A stretch of DNA of 64,000 nucleotides from Neptuniibacter sp048548695 (GCF_048548695.1 NZ_JBLYIF010000002.1), one strand, 5' to 3'. Positions 25,890 through 35,076 are shown, numbered from the stretch's first letter. Numbers and translations are program-made. The notes: generated by a model not told the origin, from the letters alone.

Positions 25890-28800
25890 ATGAGCAAAGG
25901 TCTTTATCGCCCCGGTGAGTTCAAAGATAACTGTGGCTTTGGCCTTATGGCACACATGCAAGGCGAGGCGAGCCACGATCTGCTGGAGAAAGCGATTGAA
26001 GCCCTGGCATGTATGACCCACCGCGGCGGTATTGCCGCTGATGGACGTACCGGTGATGGTTGCGGGCTGCTAATGCAGAAACCCGATGGCTTTATGCGTA
26101 CAGTGGCTAAAGATGAGCTGGGTATTGAGCTTGGTGAACTCTATGCCGTTGGCATGATTTTCCTGTCGCAGGACGAGCAACGGGCTGAAGCAAGTCGTCA
26201 GGCTATTAATGCTGCTGCAGAAGCAGAAGGTCTGACTGTTGCTGGCTGGCGTGTGGTTCCTACTGATGAAAGCTGCCTGGGTCCTATTGCCAAAGATACG
26301 CTGCCGAAAATTGAGCAAGTATTTATCATCAGTCATGATAAATCTGAGCGTGAACTGACGGTAAGTCTGTTTGTGGCGCGTCGTAAAGCCGAACTGGCCA
26401 TGGCTGAGGATGCTGATTTTTATATCTGTAGTTTCTCCGATAAGGTGCTGTCCTATAAAGGCCTGACCATGCCGGTAGATCTGCCAGTGTTTTATCGTGA
26501 TTTGGCTGATCCACGTCTGGAAACCGCAGTTTGTACCTATCATCAGCGTTTCTCTACGAATACGGCACCACGCTGGCCTCTGGCGCAGCCATTCCGTTTT
26601 CTGGCCCATAATGGTGAGATCAACACCATAGATGGTAACCGTAGCTGGGCTAAAGCGCGGGCGAAAAAATTCGCCACCAATGTGCTGCCGAATCTGGATC
26701 AGTTGCAGCCGATCGTCAATACCACCGGTTCTGACTCTTCCAGTATGGATAACATGCTGGAGTTCTTGTTGGTAGGTGGTATCGATATCTATCGTGCTGT
26801 ACGCATGATCGTTCCGCCAGCATGGCAGAATGTGGATACCATGGACTCCGAGCTGCGGGCATTCTACGAATATAACTCCATGCATATGGAGCCATGGGAT
26901 GGCCCGGCTGGCATGGTAATGACCGACGGTCGTTACGCGGTATGTATGCTTGACCGTAACGGTCTGCGGCCTTCCCGTTGGGTCATGACAAAACAGGGTT
27001 ATATCTGCACGGCGTCTGAGATTGGCGTATTCAGTTATGAGCCGACTGATATTGTGGCCCAGGGGCGTGTAGGTCCTGGTCAGATTCTGGCGATCGATAC
27101 CCAAACCGGTGATGTGCTGCATACCAGTGACGTCGACGACCAACTGAAAAAGGCTAAACCCTACAAGCAGTGGTTGAGACAGCATGCGTTGCGTCTGGAA
27201 CAGACCATGAACTTTGAAGCTGAAGTTCAGGCGTTTACCAGTACTGAGATGTCGGCTGAAGATGTTAAGCAGCACATGAAAATGTTCCAGGTCACTTTTG
27301 AAGAGCGTGACCAGGTGCTGCGCCCTCTGGGTGAAACCGGTATGGAAGCCATCGGCTCCATGGGTGACGATAAACCTATGGCGGTGCTCTCTAGTCGTGT
27401 GCGCTCTGTGTATGATTATTTCCGTCAGCAGTTTGCCCAGGTAACCAATCCGCCAATCGACCCGCTGCGTGAAGCCATCGTGATGTCGCTGGAAACCTGT
27501 ATTGGTGCTGAGCGAAATGTTTTTGAGGAAACACCTGAGCATGCCCGTCGTGTGATTTTGACCACGCCGGTATTGTCCGCGAACAAGTTTATTCGTCTGC
27601 GTGATAACAATGAGCCTGGCTTTGAAGTTGCTCAAATCGATTTGAACTATGACCCGGCTCAACAGACGTTGAAGCAGGCGATCGAGTCTCTGACCCAGAA
27701 GGCCGGGGATGCGGTACGCAGTGGCAAGGTACTGCTGATCTTGACGGATGCCAATATCCGCCCGGGTTATCAGCCAATCCATGCAGCAATGGCAACAGGC
27801 GCAGTGCATCATTATCTGGTGGAAAACGGCCTGCGTTGCGATGCCAACATTATTGTTGAATCTGGCACGTTGCGGGATCCGCATCACTTTGCGGTATTGT
27901 TTGGTTTTGGTGCGACAGCAGTGTATCCCTACCTGGCTTACCGGGTACTGAATGACCTCTGTGCCAGCGGCGAGATGACCGTAGAGCCATTGCAGTCGCA
28001 TGAAAACTTCCGTAAAGGTATCAATAAAGGCCTGATGAAGATCCTGTCTAAGATGGGTATCTCCGCTATTGCTTCTTATCGCGCAGCTCAGCTGTTTGAA
28101 GCGGTTGGTCTGAGTTCCGATGTGGTGGATCTGTGCTTCAAAGGCGTGACCAGCCGGATTGAAGGGGCTCGCTTTGAAGATTTCCAGTATGAGCAGTCAC
28201 TGTTAGCGAAAGAAGCCTGGATCGCGCGCAAGCCGATTCAGGCAGGCGGTTTGCTGAAATACAAACATGATGGTGAATACCACGCCTACAATCCTGATGT
28301 GGTTCAGACCATCCATCAAGCGGTGCAGAGTGGCGATGCTGCGGCCTATCAGAAATACGCTGACCTGGTAAACAAGCGCGGTGTTGCCACCTTGCGTGAT
28401 TTGCTGGGGTTGAAAACAGTACAGTCGATTCCGCTGGATCAGGTAGAGCCGGTTGAAGCCATTTTCCCACGTTTTGATTCGGCTGCGATGTCATTGGGTG
28501 CACTGTCACCGGAGGCGCATGAAGCCTTGGCCGTCGCTATGAACGAACTGGGTGGTCGTTCTAACTCGGGTGAAGGTGGTGAAGACCCAGCCCGTCATGG
28601 CACCAATAAACGCTCCAAAATCAAGCAGGTGGCTTCAGGTCGCTTTGGTGTAACTCCGGAATACCTGGTTAATGCCGATGTTATGCAGATCAAGGTAGCT
28701 CAGGGAGCTAAGCCGGGTGAGGGTGGTCAGCTGCCGGGTGGTAAGGTTAATGACCTTATAGCGCGCCTGCGTTATTCGGTACCTGGGGTAACGCTGATCT

Positions 28801-30350
28801 CGCCACCGCCGCACCATGATATCTATTCTATTGAGGATTTGGCGCAGCTGATTTTTGACCTGAAACAGGTTAACCCTGAGGGTCTGGTATCGGTGAAACT
28901 GGTTTCTCGGCCAGGTGTCGGCACCATCGCCTGTGGTGTTGCTAAAGCTTATGCTGATCTGATTACTATTTCCGGTTATGACGGCGGCACAGCGGCATCG
29001 CCGCTGACCTCAATCCATTATGCCGGTTCGCCTTGGGAACTGGGCCTGTCGGATGCGCATCAGTCGTTGCGTGGTAACCAGTTGCGCGGCAAGATTCGTC
29101 TGCAGACAGACGGTGGTTTGAAAACCGGCCTGGATGTTATCAAAGGCGCGATTCTGGGTGCTGAAAGCTTTGGTTTTGGTACCATGCCGATGGTGGCGCT
29201 GGGCTGTAAATACCTGCGCATCTGTCACCTGAATAACTGCGCTACCGGTGTCGCGACTCAGAACGACCAACTGCGTCATGACCACTTCCGCGGTACGGTT
29301 GAAATGGTTAAAAACTTCTTCCGCTTTGTGGCTGAAGAAACACGGCAATGGATGGCGCAGCTGGGTGTGCGCTCCCTGCAAGAACTGGTAGGTCGTATTG
29401 ACTTGCTGGAGGTTCTTGAAGGTGAAACGCCACGCCAGAAAAATCTGGATCTGACACCGATTATCAGTGCTGAGGGTATTGATCCTGAAGCACCAAACAC
29501 CTGTCAGCAGCCGCGTAATGAACCTTACGATACTGGTGCGCTGAACACCGAGATGCTGGACTTGTCGAGTGCTGTAATTAGTGCGAAGCAGGGTGGTGAA
29601 TGGGAACTCAAGGTTACTAACTGTGATCGCTCTGTGGGTGCTCGTACGTCCGGCTGGATTGCCAAACACCACGGTAATCTTGGCATGGCTGATAAGCCGG
29701 TTACGTTCCACTTTAAGGGACATGCTGGCCAGTCATTCGGTGTCTGGAATGCCGGTGGTCAGGAGTTGATTCTTGAGGGTGATGCCAATGATTATGTCGG
29801 TAAAGGCATGGCTGGCGGTAAGATTGTTATCTACCCATTTAAAGAAGTCAGCTATAAGTCGAATGAGACCTCTATCATGGGTAATACCTGTCTGTATGGT
29901 GCAACCGGCGGTAAGCTGTTTGCGGCAGGTTTGGCGGGTGAGCGTTTCGGAGTGCGTAACTCCGGGGTGCATGCCGTGATTGAGGGAGCGGGCGATCACT
30001 GTTGTGAATACATGACTGGTGGCCTGGTCACTGTACTGGGTGAAACAGGTTATAACTTCGGCGCAGGTATGACCGGTGGCTTTGCTTATGTACTGGATCT
30101 GGATAACAGCTTTGTGGACAAATATAACCACGAGTTGGTTGAGATTCAGCGTATCCATACCGAAAACATGGAAGCGTATAAGAACCACCTGCGTACCGTG
30201 ATCATCGAATTTACCCGTGAAACAGGCAGTGCCTGGGGACAGGAGGTCATTGACAATCTGGATGACTTTATCGGCCGTTTCTGGCTGGTGAAACCTAAAG
30301 CCGCCAGCTTGAATGACCTGCTGAATAGCGTACGCGATCGTCCGGAATAA
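25890..30350 (+). CDS. gltB: Glutamate synthase (NADPH) large subunit
   Basis: Transfers the amide of glutamine to 2-oxoglutarate to make glutamate, with GltD supplying electrons. The 1486-residue product has a 14-residue propeptide and then the N-terminal nucleophile Cys15 (CGFGLMAH) of the class II glutaminase domain. A central domain and the FMN-binding synthase domain (GEGGEDPARHG, GAKPGEGGQLPG) follow. The 3Fe-4S ligands are Cys1106, Cys1112 and Cys1117 in CKYLRICHLNNC. The C-terminal GXGXG beta-helix domain is complete. Length and domain order are standard. A 74-base gap with a hairpin separates it from gltD. Confidence 0.98.
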   Translation: MSKGLYRPGEFKDNCGFGLMAHMQGEASHDLLEKAIEALACMTHRGGIAADGRTGDGCGLLMQKPDGFMRTVAKDELGIELGELYAVGMIFLSQDEQRAEASRQAINAAAEAEGLTVAGWRVVPTDESCLGPIAKDTLPKIEQVFIISHDKSERELTVSLFVARRKAELAMAEDADFYICSFSDKVLSYKGLTMPVDLPVFYRDLADPRLETAVCTYHQRFSTNTAPRWPLAQPFRFLAHNGEINTIDGNRSWAKARAKKFATNVLPNLDQLQPIVNTTGSDSSSMDNMLEFLLVGGIDIYRAVRMIVPPAWQNVDTMDSELRAFYEYNSMHMEPWDGPAGMVMTDGRYAVCMLDRNGLRPSRWVMTKQGYICTASEIGVFSYEPTDIVAQGRVGPGQILAIDTQTGDVLHTSDVDDQLKKAKPYKQWLRQHALRLEQTMNFEAEVQAFTSTEMSAEDVKQHMKMFQVTFEERDQVLRPLGETGMEAIGSMGDDKPMAVLSSRVRSVYDYFRQQFAQVTNPPIDPLREAIVMSLETCIGAERNVFEETPEHARRVILTTPVLSANKFIRLRDNNEPGFEVAQIDLNYDPAQQTLKQAIESLTQKAGDAVRSGKVLLILTDANIRPGYQPIHAAMATGAVHHYLVENGLRCDANIIVESGTLRDPHHFAVLFGFGATAVYPYLAYRVLNDLCASGEMTVEPLQSHENFRKGINKGLMKILSKMGISAIASYRAAQLFEAVGLSSDVVDLCFKGVTSRIEGARFEDFQYEQSLLAKEAWIARKPIQAGGLLKYKHDGEYHAYNPDVVQTIHQAVQSGDAAAYQKYADLVNKRGVATLRDLLGLKTVQSIPLDQVEPVEAIFPRFDSAAMSLGALSPEAHEALAVAMNELGGRSNSGEGGEDPARHGTNKRSKIKQVASGRFGVTPEYLVNADVMQIKVAQGAKPGEGGQLPGGKVNDLIARLRYSVPGVTLISPPPHHDIYSIEDLAQLIFDLKQVNPEGLVSVKLVSRPGVGTIACGVAKAYADLITISGYDGGTAASPLTSIHYAGSPWELGLSDAHQSLRGNQLRGKIRLQTDGGLKTGLDVIKGAILGAESFGFGTMPMVALGCKYLRICHLNNCATGVATQNDQLRHDHFRGTVEMVKNFFRFVAEETRQWMAQLGVRSLQELVGRIDLLEVLEGETPRQKNLDLTPIISAEGIDPEAPNTCQQPRNEPYDTGALNTEMLDLSSAVISAKQGGEWELKVTNCDRSVGARTSGWIAKHHGNLGMADKPVTFHFKGHAGQSFGVWNAGGQELILEGDANDYVGKGMAGGKIVIYPFKEVSYKSNETSIMGNTCLYGATGGKLFAAGLAGERFGVRNSGVHAVIEGAGDHCCEYMTGGLVTVLGETGYNFGAGMTGGFAYVLDLDNSFVDKYNHELVEIQRIHTENMEAYKNHLRTVIIEFTRETGSAWGQEVIDNLDDFIGRFWLVKPKAASLNDLLNSVRDRPE

Positions 30351-30384
30351 CCCAGGCTGATAAGCCACAGGTAAAAGATAAACT

Positions 30385-30406
30385 GCAGTTGCCGTAAGGC
30401 AGCTGC
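30385..30406 (+). other. Intercistronic hairpin between gltB and gltD
   Basis: GCAGTTGCC and GGCAGCTGC pair (nine positions, one G-U wobble in RNA) around a GTAA loop. There is no T run, so it is not a classical terminator. It may stabilise the upstream mRNA or adjust GltB:GltD ratio; inference. Confidence 0.45.
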
Positions 30407-30424
30407 CTCTGAGAGGTGAGGATA

Positions 30425-31846
30425 ATGACTGACCGTTTAAACAACGATTTTCAGTTCCTCGATGTAGGCCGAAAAGGACCTAAAAAAATAGCAGCATCTA
30501 CCCGTAAAAAGGGCTTTGCTGAAATTTACGAGCCGTTTGCAGAAGGCAAGGTGGAAGAGCAGTCTCATCGCTGCCTCGACTGCGGTAACCCGTATTGCTC
30601 GTGGAAATGTCCGGTACATAACCACATTCCTGACTGGCTGAAGCTGATCTCTGAAGGCAACATTATTGAGGCAGTGGAGCTGAGCCATCAGACCAACTCT
30701 TTGCCTGAAGTGTGTGGCCGGGTTTGTCCTCAGGACCGTCTGTGTGAAGGTGCTTGTACCCTGAATGACGGTTTTGGTGCCGTGACCATTGGTTCTGTAG
30801 AGAAATACATTACCGATACCGCTTTCGCCATGGGCTGGAAGCCGGACATGTCCAAAGCACCTGAGACCGATAAGAAAGTCGCCATTATTGGGGCTGGTCC
30901 TGCGGGTCTGGCAGCAGCGGATGTTTTGGTACGTAACGGCGTCAAACCGGTTGTGTTTGATCGCAACCCGGAAATCGGTGGCCTGCTGACCTTTGGTATT
31001 CCTGAATTTAAGCTGGAAAAGAACGTCATGTCCCGTCGCCGTGAAATCTTCACTGAGATGGGTATTGAATTCCGCCTGAATACTGAGGTGGGTAAGGACG
31101 TGACCATGCAGTCTTTGATCGATGAGTATGATTCTGTATTCCTCGGCATGGGCACCTACACCTACATGAAGGGTGGTTTCCCGGGAGAAGAGCTGAATGG
31201 CGTGTATGATGCGCTGCCATTCCTGATCTCGAACGTGAACCACTGTCTGGGTTTTGAAAAAGACCCAGCGGACTACATCAACTTGCAGGGCAAGCGAGTG
31301 GTTGTTCTGGGTGGTGGTGATACCGCAATGGACTGTAACCGTACCTCTGTGCGTCAGGGTGCGAAATCAGTGATCTGTGCTTATCGCCGTGATGCAGCCA
31401 ACATGCCGGGTTCCAAGCGTGAAGTGGAAAATGCGCGTGAAGAGGGTGTTAAATTCATGTTCAACCGCCAGCCGGTTGAAGTCGTGGGTGATAACGGCAA
31501 AGTAACCGGCGTCAAAGTGGTTACCACCCGAATGGGTGAGCCAGATGATAACGGTCGTCGCCGCGCTGAAGTCGTGGAAGGCTCTGAAGAAGTTTTGTCA
31601 GCTGATGCAGTGCTGGTGGCATTTGGTTTCCGACCAAGCCCCGCACCTTGGTTTGCCGATTTTGGTATTGATCTGCACAGTGATGGCCGTGTCAAAGCAC
31701 CAGAAAAATCCGCATTCCCATATCAAACCAGCAACGAAAAAGTGTTTGCTGGCGGTGATATGGTGCGTGGTTCCGATCTAGTGGTGACTGCCATTGCGGA
31801 AGGTCGTAAAGCGGCAGAGGGCATGCTGGACTTCATGGAAGTCTAA
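30425..31846 (+). CDS. gltD: Glutamate synthase (NADPH) small subunit
   Basis: FAD- and NADPH-binding subunit that passes electrons to GltB. I chose the ATG at 30425 (473 residues, MTDRLNNDFQFLDV), which has GTGAGG directly upstream; a GTG at 30416 is less likely. The N-terminal region has two cysteine clusters for 4Fe-4S centres (CLDCGNPYCSWKCP and CGRVCPQDRLCEGAC). The FAD loop GAGPAGLAAA and the NADPH loop VVLGGGDTAMDCNR follow. A rho-independent terminator lies about 20 bases after the stop, closing the gltBD operon. Confidence 0.98.
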   Translation: MTDRLNNDFQFLDVGRKGPKKIAASTRKKGFAEIYEPFAEGKVEEQSHRCLDCGNPYCSWKCPVHNHIPDWLKLISEGNIIEAVELSHQTNSLPEVCGRVCPQDRLCEGACTLNDGFGAVTIGSVEKYITDTAFAMGWKPDMSKAPETDKKVAIIGAGPAGLAAADVLVRNGVKPVVFDRNPEIGGLLTFGIPEFKLEKNVMSRRREIFTEMGIEFRLNTEVGKDVTMQSLIDEYDSVFLGMGTYTYMKGGFPGEELNGVYDALPFLISNVNHCLGFEKDPADYINLQGKRVVVLGGGDTAMDCNRTSVRQGAKSVICAYRRDAANMPGSKREVENAREEGVKFMFNRQPVEVVGDNGKVTGVKVVTTRMGEPDDNGRRRAEVVEGSEEVLSADAVLVAFGFRPSPAPWFADFGIDLHSDGRVKAPEKSAFPYQTSNEKVFAGGDMVRGSDLVVTAIAEGRKAAEGMLDFMEV

Positions 31847-31867
31847 GTTGCTAACTTGCTACAAAGG

Positions 31868-31890
31868 AGGCCGCCTATGCGGCCTTTTTT
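31868..31890 (+). terminator. Rho-independent terminator of gltBD
   Basis: AGGCCGC and GCGGCCT form a 7-bp stem around CTAT, followed by a T run. Confidence 0.88.
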
Positions 31891-31969
31891 GTTGACATCC
31901 AACAGGCTTTTCCCATCGTAAAGCGGTAGAATACTCGCTTTGATTTTTAACTGAGAATGGCTGAATTCC

Positions 31970-33037
31970 ATGGCTGAACTGAAAAATGACCGTTTCCTTC
32001 GTGCCCTGCTACGTCAACCGGTAGATGCTACCCCGGTCTGGATGATGCGTCAGGCAGGTCGCTACCTGCCGGAATACCGCGAAACCCGTGCCCAGGCCGG
32101 GGATTTTCTCAGTTTGTGTAAAAATAAAGAACTGGCCTGCGAAGTGACGATTCAGCCTCTTGAGCGTTACGACCTGGATGCGGCTATCCTGTTCTCAGAT
32201 ATTCTTACCATCCCAGATGCTATGGGCCTGGGACTGTATTTTGAAACCGGTGAAGGTCCACGATTCAAGAAAATTATCCGTACTGAACAGGATGTTGCCG
32301 AGCTACCGGTCCCCAAGGCTGCCAGCGATTTGGATTACGTGATGAATGCCGTGAAAGAGATTCGTCGTACCCTGAATGGCAGGGTGCCGTTGATCGGGTT
32401 CTCCGGCAGTCCCTGGACGCTCGCGACTTACATGGTAGAAGGTGGCTCCAGTAAAGACTTCCGTCACATCAAAAAGATGATGTATGCCACTCCTGAGGTG
32501 ATGCATGCACTGCTGGATAAGCTGGCGCAGTCGGTTACCGATTACCTGAACGAACAGATTCGTTGCGGTGCTCAGGCAGTACAGATTTTCGATACCTGGG
32601 GCGGTGCATTGAGCGGCCCTTGCTATCAAGAGTTCTCCCTGAAGTATATGAAACAGATCGTTGATGGCCTGATCCGCGAACATGATGGTCGCCAAGTGCC
32701 GGTTATTCTGTTCACTAAAAATGGTGGTCAGTGGCTGGAAGTGATGGCTGAAGCCGGCGCTGATGCGCTGGGCCTGGACTGGACAACCGACATCGGCAAC
32801 GCCCGCTCCCGAGTAGGTGATAATGTGGCGTTACAGGGCAATATGGACCCAAGCGTGCTTTACGCTCCGGCTAACCGGATTGAGCAGGAAGTGGGCTATA
32901 TTCTGGAGCGTTTCGGTAACGGTTCTGGTCATGTGTTCAACTTGGGTCATGGTATTCACCAGTTTGTTGACCCGGCGCAGCCGAAGGTGCTGGTGGATGC
33001 GGTGCATGAGTTGAGTGCGAAGTATCACCAGGGGTGA
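31970..33037 (+). CDS. hemE: Uroporphyrinogen decarboxylase
   Basis: Removes four carboxyl groups from uroporphyrinogen III to give coproporphyrinogen III in haem synthesis. The 355-residue product starts MAELKNDRFLRALLRQ. The signature RQAGRYLPEYR near the N-terminus, the catalytic Asp in AAILFSDILTIPDAMG, GFSGSPWTLATYMVEG and NLGHGIHQFVDP at the C-terminus are all present. It is a single-gene transcript between the gltBD terminator and its own terminator. Confidence 0.98.
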   Translation: MAELKNDRFLRALLRQPVDATPVWMMRQAGRYLPEYRETRAQAGDFLSLCKNKELACEVTIQPLERYDLDAAILFSDILTIPDAMGLGLYFETGEGPRFKKIIRTEQDVAELPVPKAASDLDYVMNAVKEIRRTLNGRVPLIGFSGSPWTLATYMVEGGSSKDFRHIKKMMYATPEVMHALLDKLAQSVTDYLNEQIRCGAQAVQIFDTWGGALSGPCYQEFSLKYMKQIVDGLIREHDGRQVPVILFTKNGGQWLEVMAEAGADALGLDWTTDIGNARSRVGDNVALQGNMDPSVLYAPANRIEQEVGYILERFGNGSGHVFNLGHGIHQFVDPAQPKVLVDAVHELSAKYHQG

Positions 33038-33043
33038 TTAAGA

Positions 33044-33068
33044 AAACGGGCCTAGCGCCCGTTTTTTT
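33044..33068 (+). terminator. Rho-independent terminator of hemE
   Basis: AAACGGGC pairs with GCCCGTTT around CTAGC, followed by a run of seven T. Confidence 0.9.
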
Positions 33069-33080
33069 ATCTTTTATTTC

Positions 33081-33115
33081 TGTAGGTTGCGGCTGAACGT
33101 TGTGAAGCCCAACAA
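33081..33115. repeat. Small palindromic intergenic repeat
   Basis: GTTG-c-GGCT (33086-33094) pairs with AGCC-CAAC (33106-33113) around an 11-base loop. The form 'taggttg...gaacg...gaa...cccaac' resembles a short palindromic repeat I recall as common between genes in many bacteria. Copy number here cannot be seen from one window. Confidence 0.5.
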
Positions 33116-33600
33116 TAAAGTTAATTATTTTCCACATCCGTGGAGTTAAGAGAGATACCGATCTCTCTTAACAATCTCTCTGCGGCCCCGTGCCTTGCCT
33201 GCTTTGCGGACTCCCTGCGTTTCTCGCCGGAAACGGGGTGGCCGCAACTCGCTGGCGCTCAGACAGGGCGTCCACCTGATCCGTTTCCAGCTCCGATACC
33301 CATAGGGCACAGGTACTCGGCTGCGGCAAGGGGTTAATGTCTGCGCCACGCCAAGACATGCTTAGTCAAAACCATGTAACTAGAAGTTGGCACCCATAAC
33401 CCCTTTTGTGCAGCCGAGGCCTGGAAGTAACAAGCGAAACAAGGGTGGAACTGTTTGAGGCCGTAGGCCGAGTTTTCGCCCGCGCTTGTTACTGAAGCCC
33501 GCAGGGAAGTCGCGAAGCGACCCAGCATCAGGGGCGGCTTGGGATTATTAAGGGGGTTGCCGCCAACCCCCTTGACCCACCCAAAGGTGGCAATATTAAT
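33116..33600. other. Gene-free, hairpin-dense element between hemE and metY
   Basis: No convincing gene lies here; the short frames on both strands have no ribosome-binding sites or recognisable domains. Six inverted repeats follow one another. 33146-33171 is a perfect 11-bp stem (TTAAGAGAGAT) with an ACCG loop. 33182-33245 is a 10-bp stem with a 3-base bulge. 33316-33418 has CTCGGCTGC and AAGGGGTTA, both mirrored at the far side of a loop of about 60 bases. 33426-33493 is a perfect 11-bp stem (AGTAACAAGCG) holding an inner GGCC-GTA-GGCC. 33509-33521 is GTCGC-GAA-GCGAC. 33550-33573 is a perfect 10-bp stem (AAGGGGGTTG). It could be a structured RNA or a non-autonomous mobile repeat. No transposase and no terminal direct repeats were seen. 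Confidence 0.6.
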
Positions 33601-33660
33601 TGTCGTTAGCGATTCAGCATAAACCGAGTGAAAAAAGGGTCATTCCTCTCGGCAGAGGTG

Positions 33661-34938
33661 TCAGGCACCAACTGCATCCAGCGCCTGCTGCAGATCAGCA
33701 ATCAAATCATCCACATGTTCAATCCCTACGGATAACCGTACCATCTCTGGAGATACCCCGGCGCTTTTCAGTTCTTCATCGCTTAACTGCCGATGCGTGG
33801 TTTCCGCCGGAATCGCGGCCAGTGACTTGCAGTCACCGATATTTACCAGCCGGGTGAATACCTGCAGTGCGTCGTAAAAGCGTGGTGTGGCTTCACGTCC
33901 TCCCTTAAGACCGAAGCTGAGAATACCTGAGGCTTCGCCGTGGAGGTATTTCTCTGCCAGCGCATAATCTTTATGACTTGGCAGCCCGGCATATTTCACC
34001 CAGCTGACGGCATCATGCTGCTCCAGAAATTCAGCAATTTTTAAGGTGTTCTGGTTGATTCGCTCCATGCGCAGGGTCAGAGTCTCGATGCCCTGTAGAA
34101 TCAAAAAGGCATTAAACGGCGACAGGGCAGAACCGGTATTGCGCAGGGGAACCACCCGGCAGCGGCCGATGAAGGCGGCTTCGCCCAGGGCTTCGGTATA
34201 CACCACACCATGGTAGGAGGCGTCCGGGGTGGTCAGCAGAGGGAAACGGTCGGCGTGCTGGGCCCAGGGGAATTTGCCGGAGTCCACTACGACACCACCG
34301 ATGGAGTTGCCGTGACCGCCGGCATATTTTGTCAGGGAGTGAATGACGATATCGGCACCTTGCTCAATGGGACGCCACAAGGCGGGTGTTGCGACGGTAT
34401 TGTCAACCATCAATGGGATGCCATGACGGTGCGCCAGATCGGCCAGGGCTGCAATATCTGCGACACCGCCAGAGGGATTGCCAATGCTTTCACAGAAGAT
34501 CGCTTTCGTATTGTTATCAATCTGCGCTTCAATAGCGGCAAAATCATCCTTGTTTACAAAACGTACTGTAATGCCCTGGTGTGGCAGGGTATGGGCAAAC
34601 AGGTTATAGGTGCCGCCATATAGCTCACTGGTAGAGATGATGTTGTCTCCGGCTGCTGCGATGGTCTGAATACTGTAGGTAATTGCGGCCATACCAGATG
34701 CTACGCCCAGGGCTGCGATACCGCCTTCCAGCGCCGCCATGCGTTTTTCCAGCACGTCGGTGGTTGGGTTCATGATCCGGGTATAGATGTTGCCTTCAAC
34801 CTTGAGGTCGAATAGGTCTGCGCCATGCTGCGCATCATCGAAGGCATAGGAGGTGGTCTGGTAAATCGGTACTGCGACGGCTTTGGTAGTTGGGTCGGGT
34901 TGGTAGCCGCCATGGACCGCGATGGTTTCAAGTTTCAT
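33661..34938 (-). CDS. metY: O-acetylhomoserine sulfhydrylase (aminocarboxypropyltransferase)
   Basis: PLP-dependent enzyme of the Cys/Met metabolism family that makes homocysteine from O-acetylhomoserine and sulfide. The 425-residue length fits MetY and is longer than MetB/MetZ/MetC (about 390). The PLP lysine is Lys204 in HSLTKYAGGHGN; the N-terminal TIAVHGGYQPDPTT, PIYQTTSYAF and NPTTDVLEKRMAALEGG are typical. The start has AGGAAG 5 bases upstream. The next gene upstream on the same strand is malate dehydrogenase, with a hairpin between. No SAM riboswitch fold is evident in the leader. Confidence 0.93.
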   Translation of the reverse strand: MKLETIAVHGGYQPDPTTKAVAVPIYQTTSYAFDDAQHGADLFDLKVEGNIYTRIMNPTTDVLEKRMAALEGGIAALGVASGMAAITYSIQTIAAAGDNIISTSELYGGTYNLFAHTLPHQGITVRFVNKDDFAAIEAQIDNNTKAIFCESIGNPSGGVADIAALADLAHRHGIPLMVDNTVATPALWRPIEQGADIVIHSLTKYAGGHGNSIGGVVVDSGKFPWAQHADRFPLLTTPDASYHGVVYTEALGEAAFIGRCRVVPLRNTGSALSPFNAFLILQGIETLTLRMERINQNTLKIAEFLEQHDAVSWVKYAGLPSHKDYALAEKYLHGEASGILSFGLKGGREATPRFYDALQVFTRLVNIGDCKSLAAIPAETTHRQLSDEELKSAGVSPEMVRLSVGIEHVDDLIADLQQALDAVGA

Positions 34939-35031
34939 AGTGCTTCCTGTGTGTTGTTATTAGTTTTGACTCTTCACCTAGGGTAAGGCTTAGACGCTGT
35001 GAAAGCAGGCAGTGGTCTTAGTTTGGATGAG

Positions 35032-35076
35032 TAAACCGCAACAGGCTCGATACTCTAACGGTCCTGTTGCGGTTTA
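35032..35076 (-). terminator. Long hairpin after malate dehydrogenase, possible terminator
   Basis: A perfect 14-bp inverted repeat (TAAACCGCAACAGG and its complement) around a 17-base loop, 24 bases past the malate dehydrogenase stop and about 94 bases before the metY start. The T run on the minus strand is short (GGTTTACTC), so termination may be weak. It could instead control metY. Confidence 0.5.

Noticed and set aside
26070..28001. A 643-codon open frame on the minus strand, antisense to gltB
   Set aside because: It lies wholly inside gltB, which is conserved over its full length. The antisense translation has no domain and an odd composition (rich in His, Arg, Gln, Thr), as expected from reading the complement of a codon-biased gene.
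29010..29723. A 237-codon antisense frame in the 3' part of gltB
   Set aside because: Same reason: a mirror of gltB codon bias, with no independent signal.
33426..33493. Integron attC site
   Set aside because: The outer arms do not fit the RYYYAAC/GTTRRRY core, the stem is perfect without the extrahelical bases of attC, and no integrase or cassette genes are nearby.
33140..33530. Several 60-70 codon frames on both strands in the hemE-metY spacer
   Set aside because: They overlap each other and the inverted repeats, lack ribosome-binding sites and show no domain. I treat the region as a structured non-coding element.
34939..35031. SAM riboswitch in front of metY
   Set aside because: No SAM-I, SAM-II or related core pattern could be found by eye in the metY leader.
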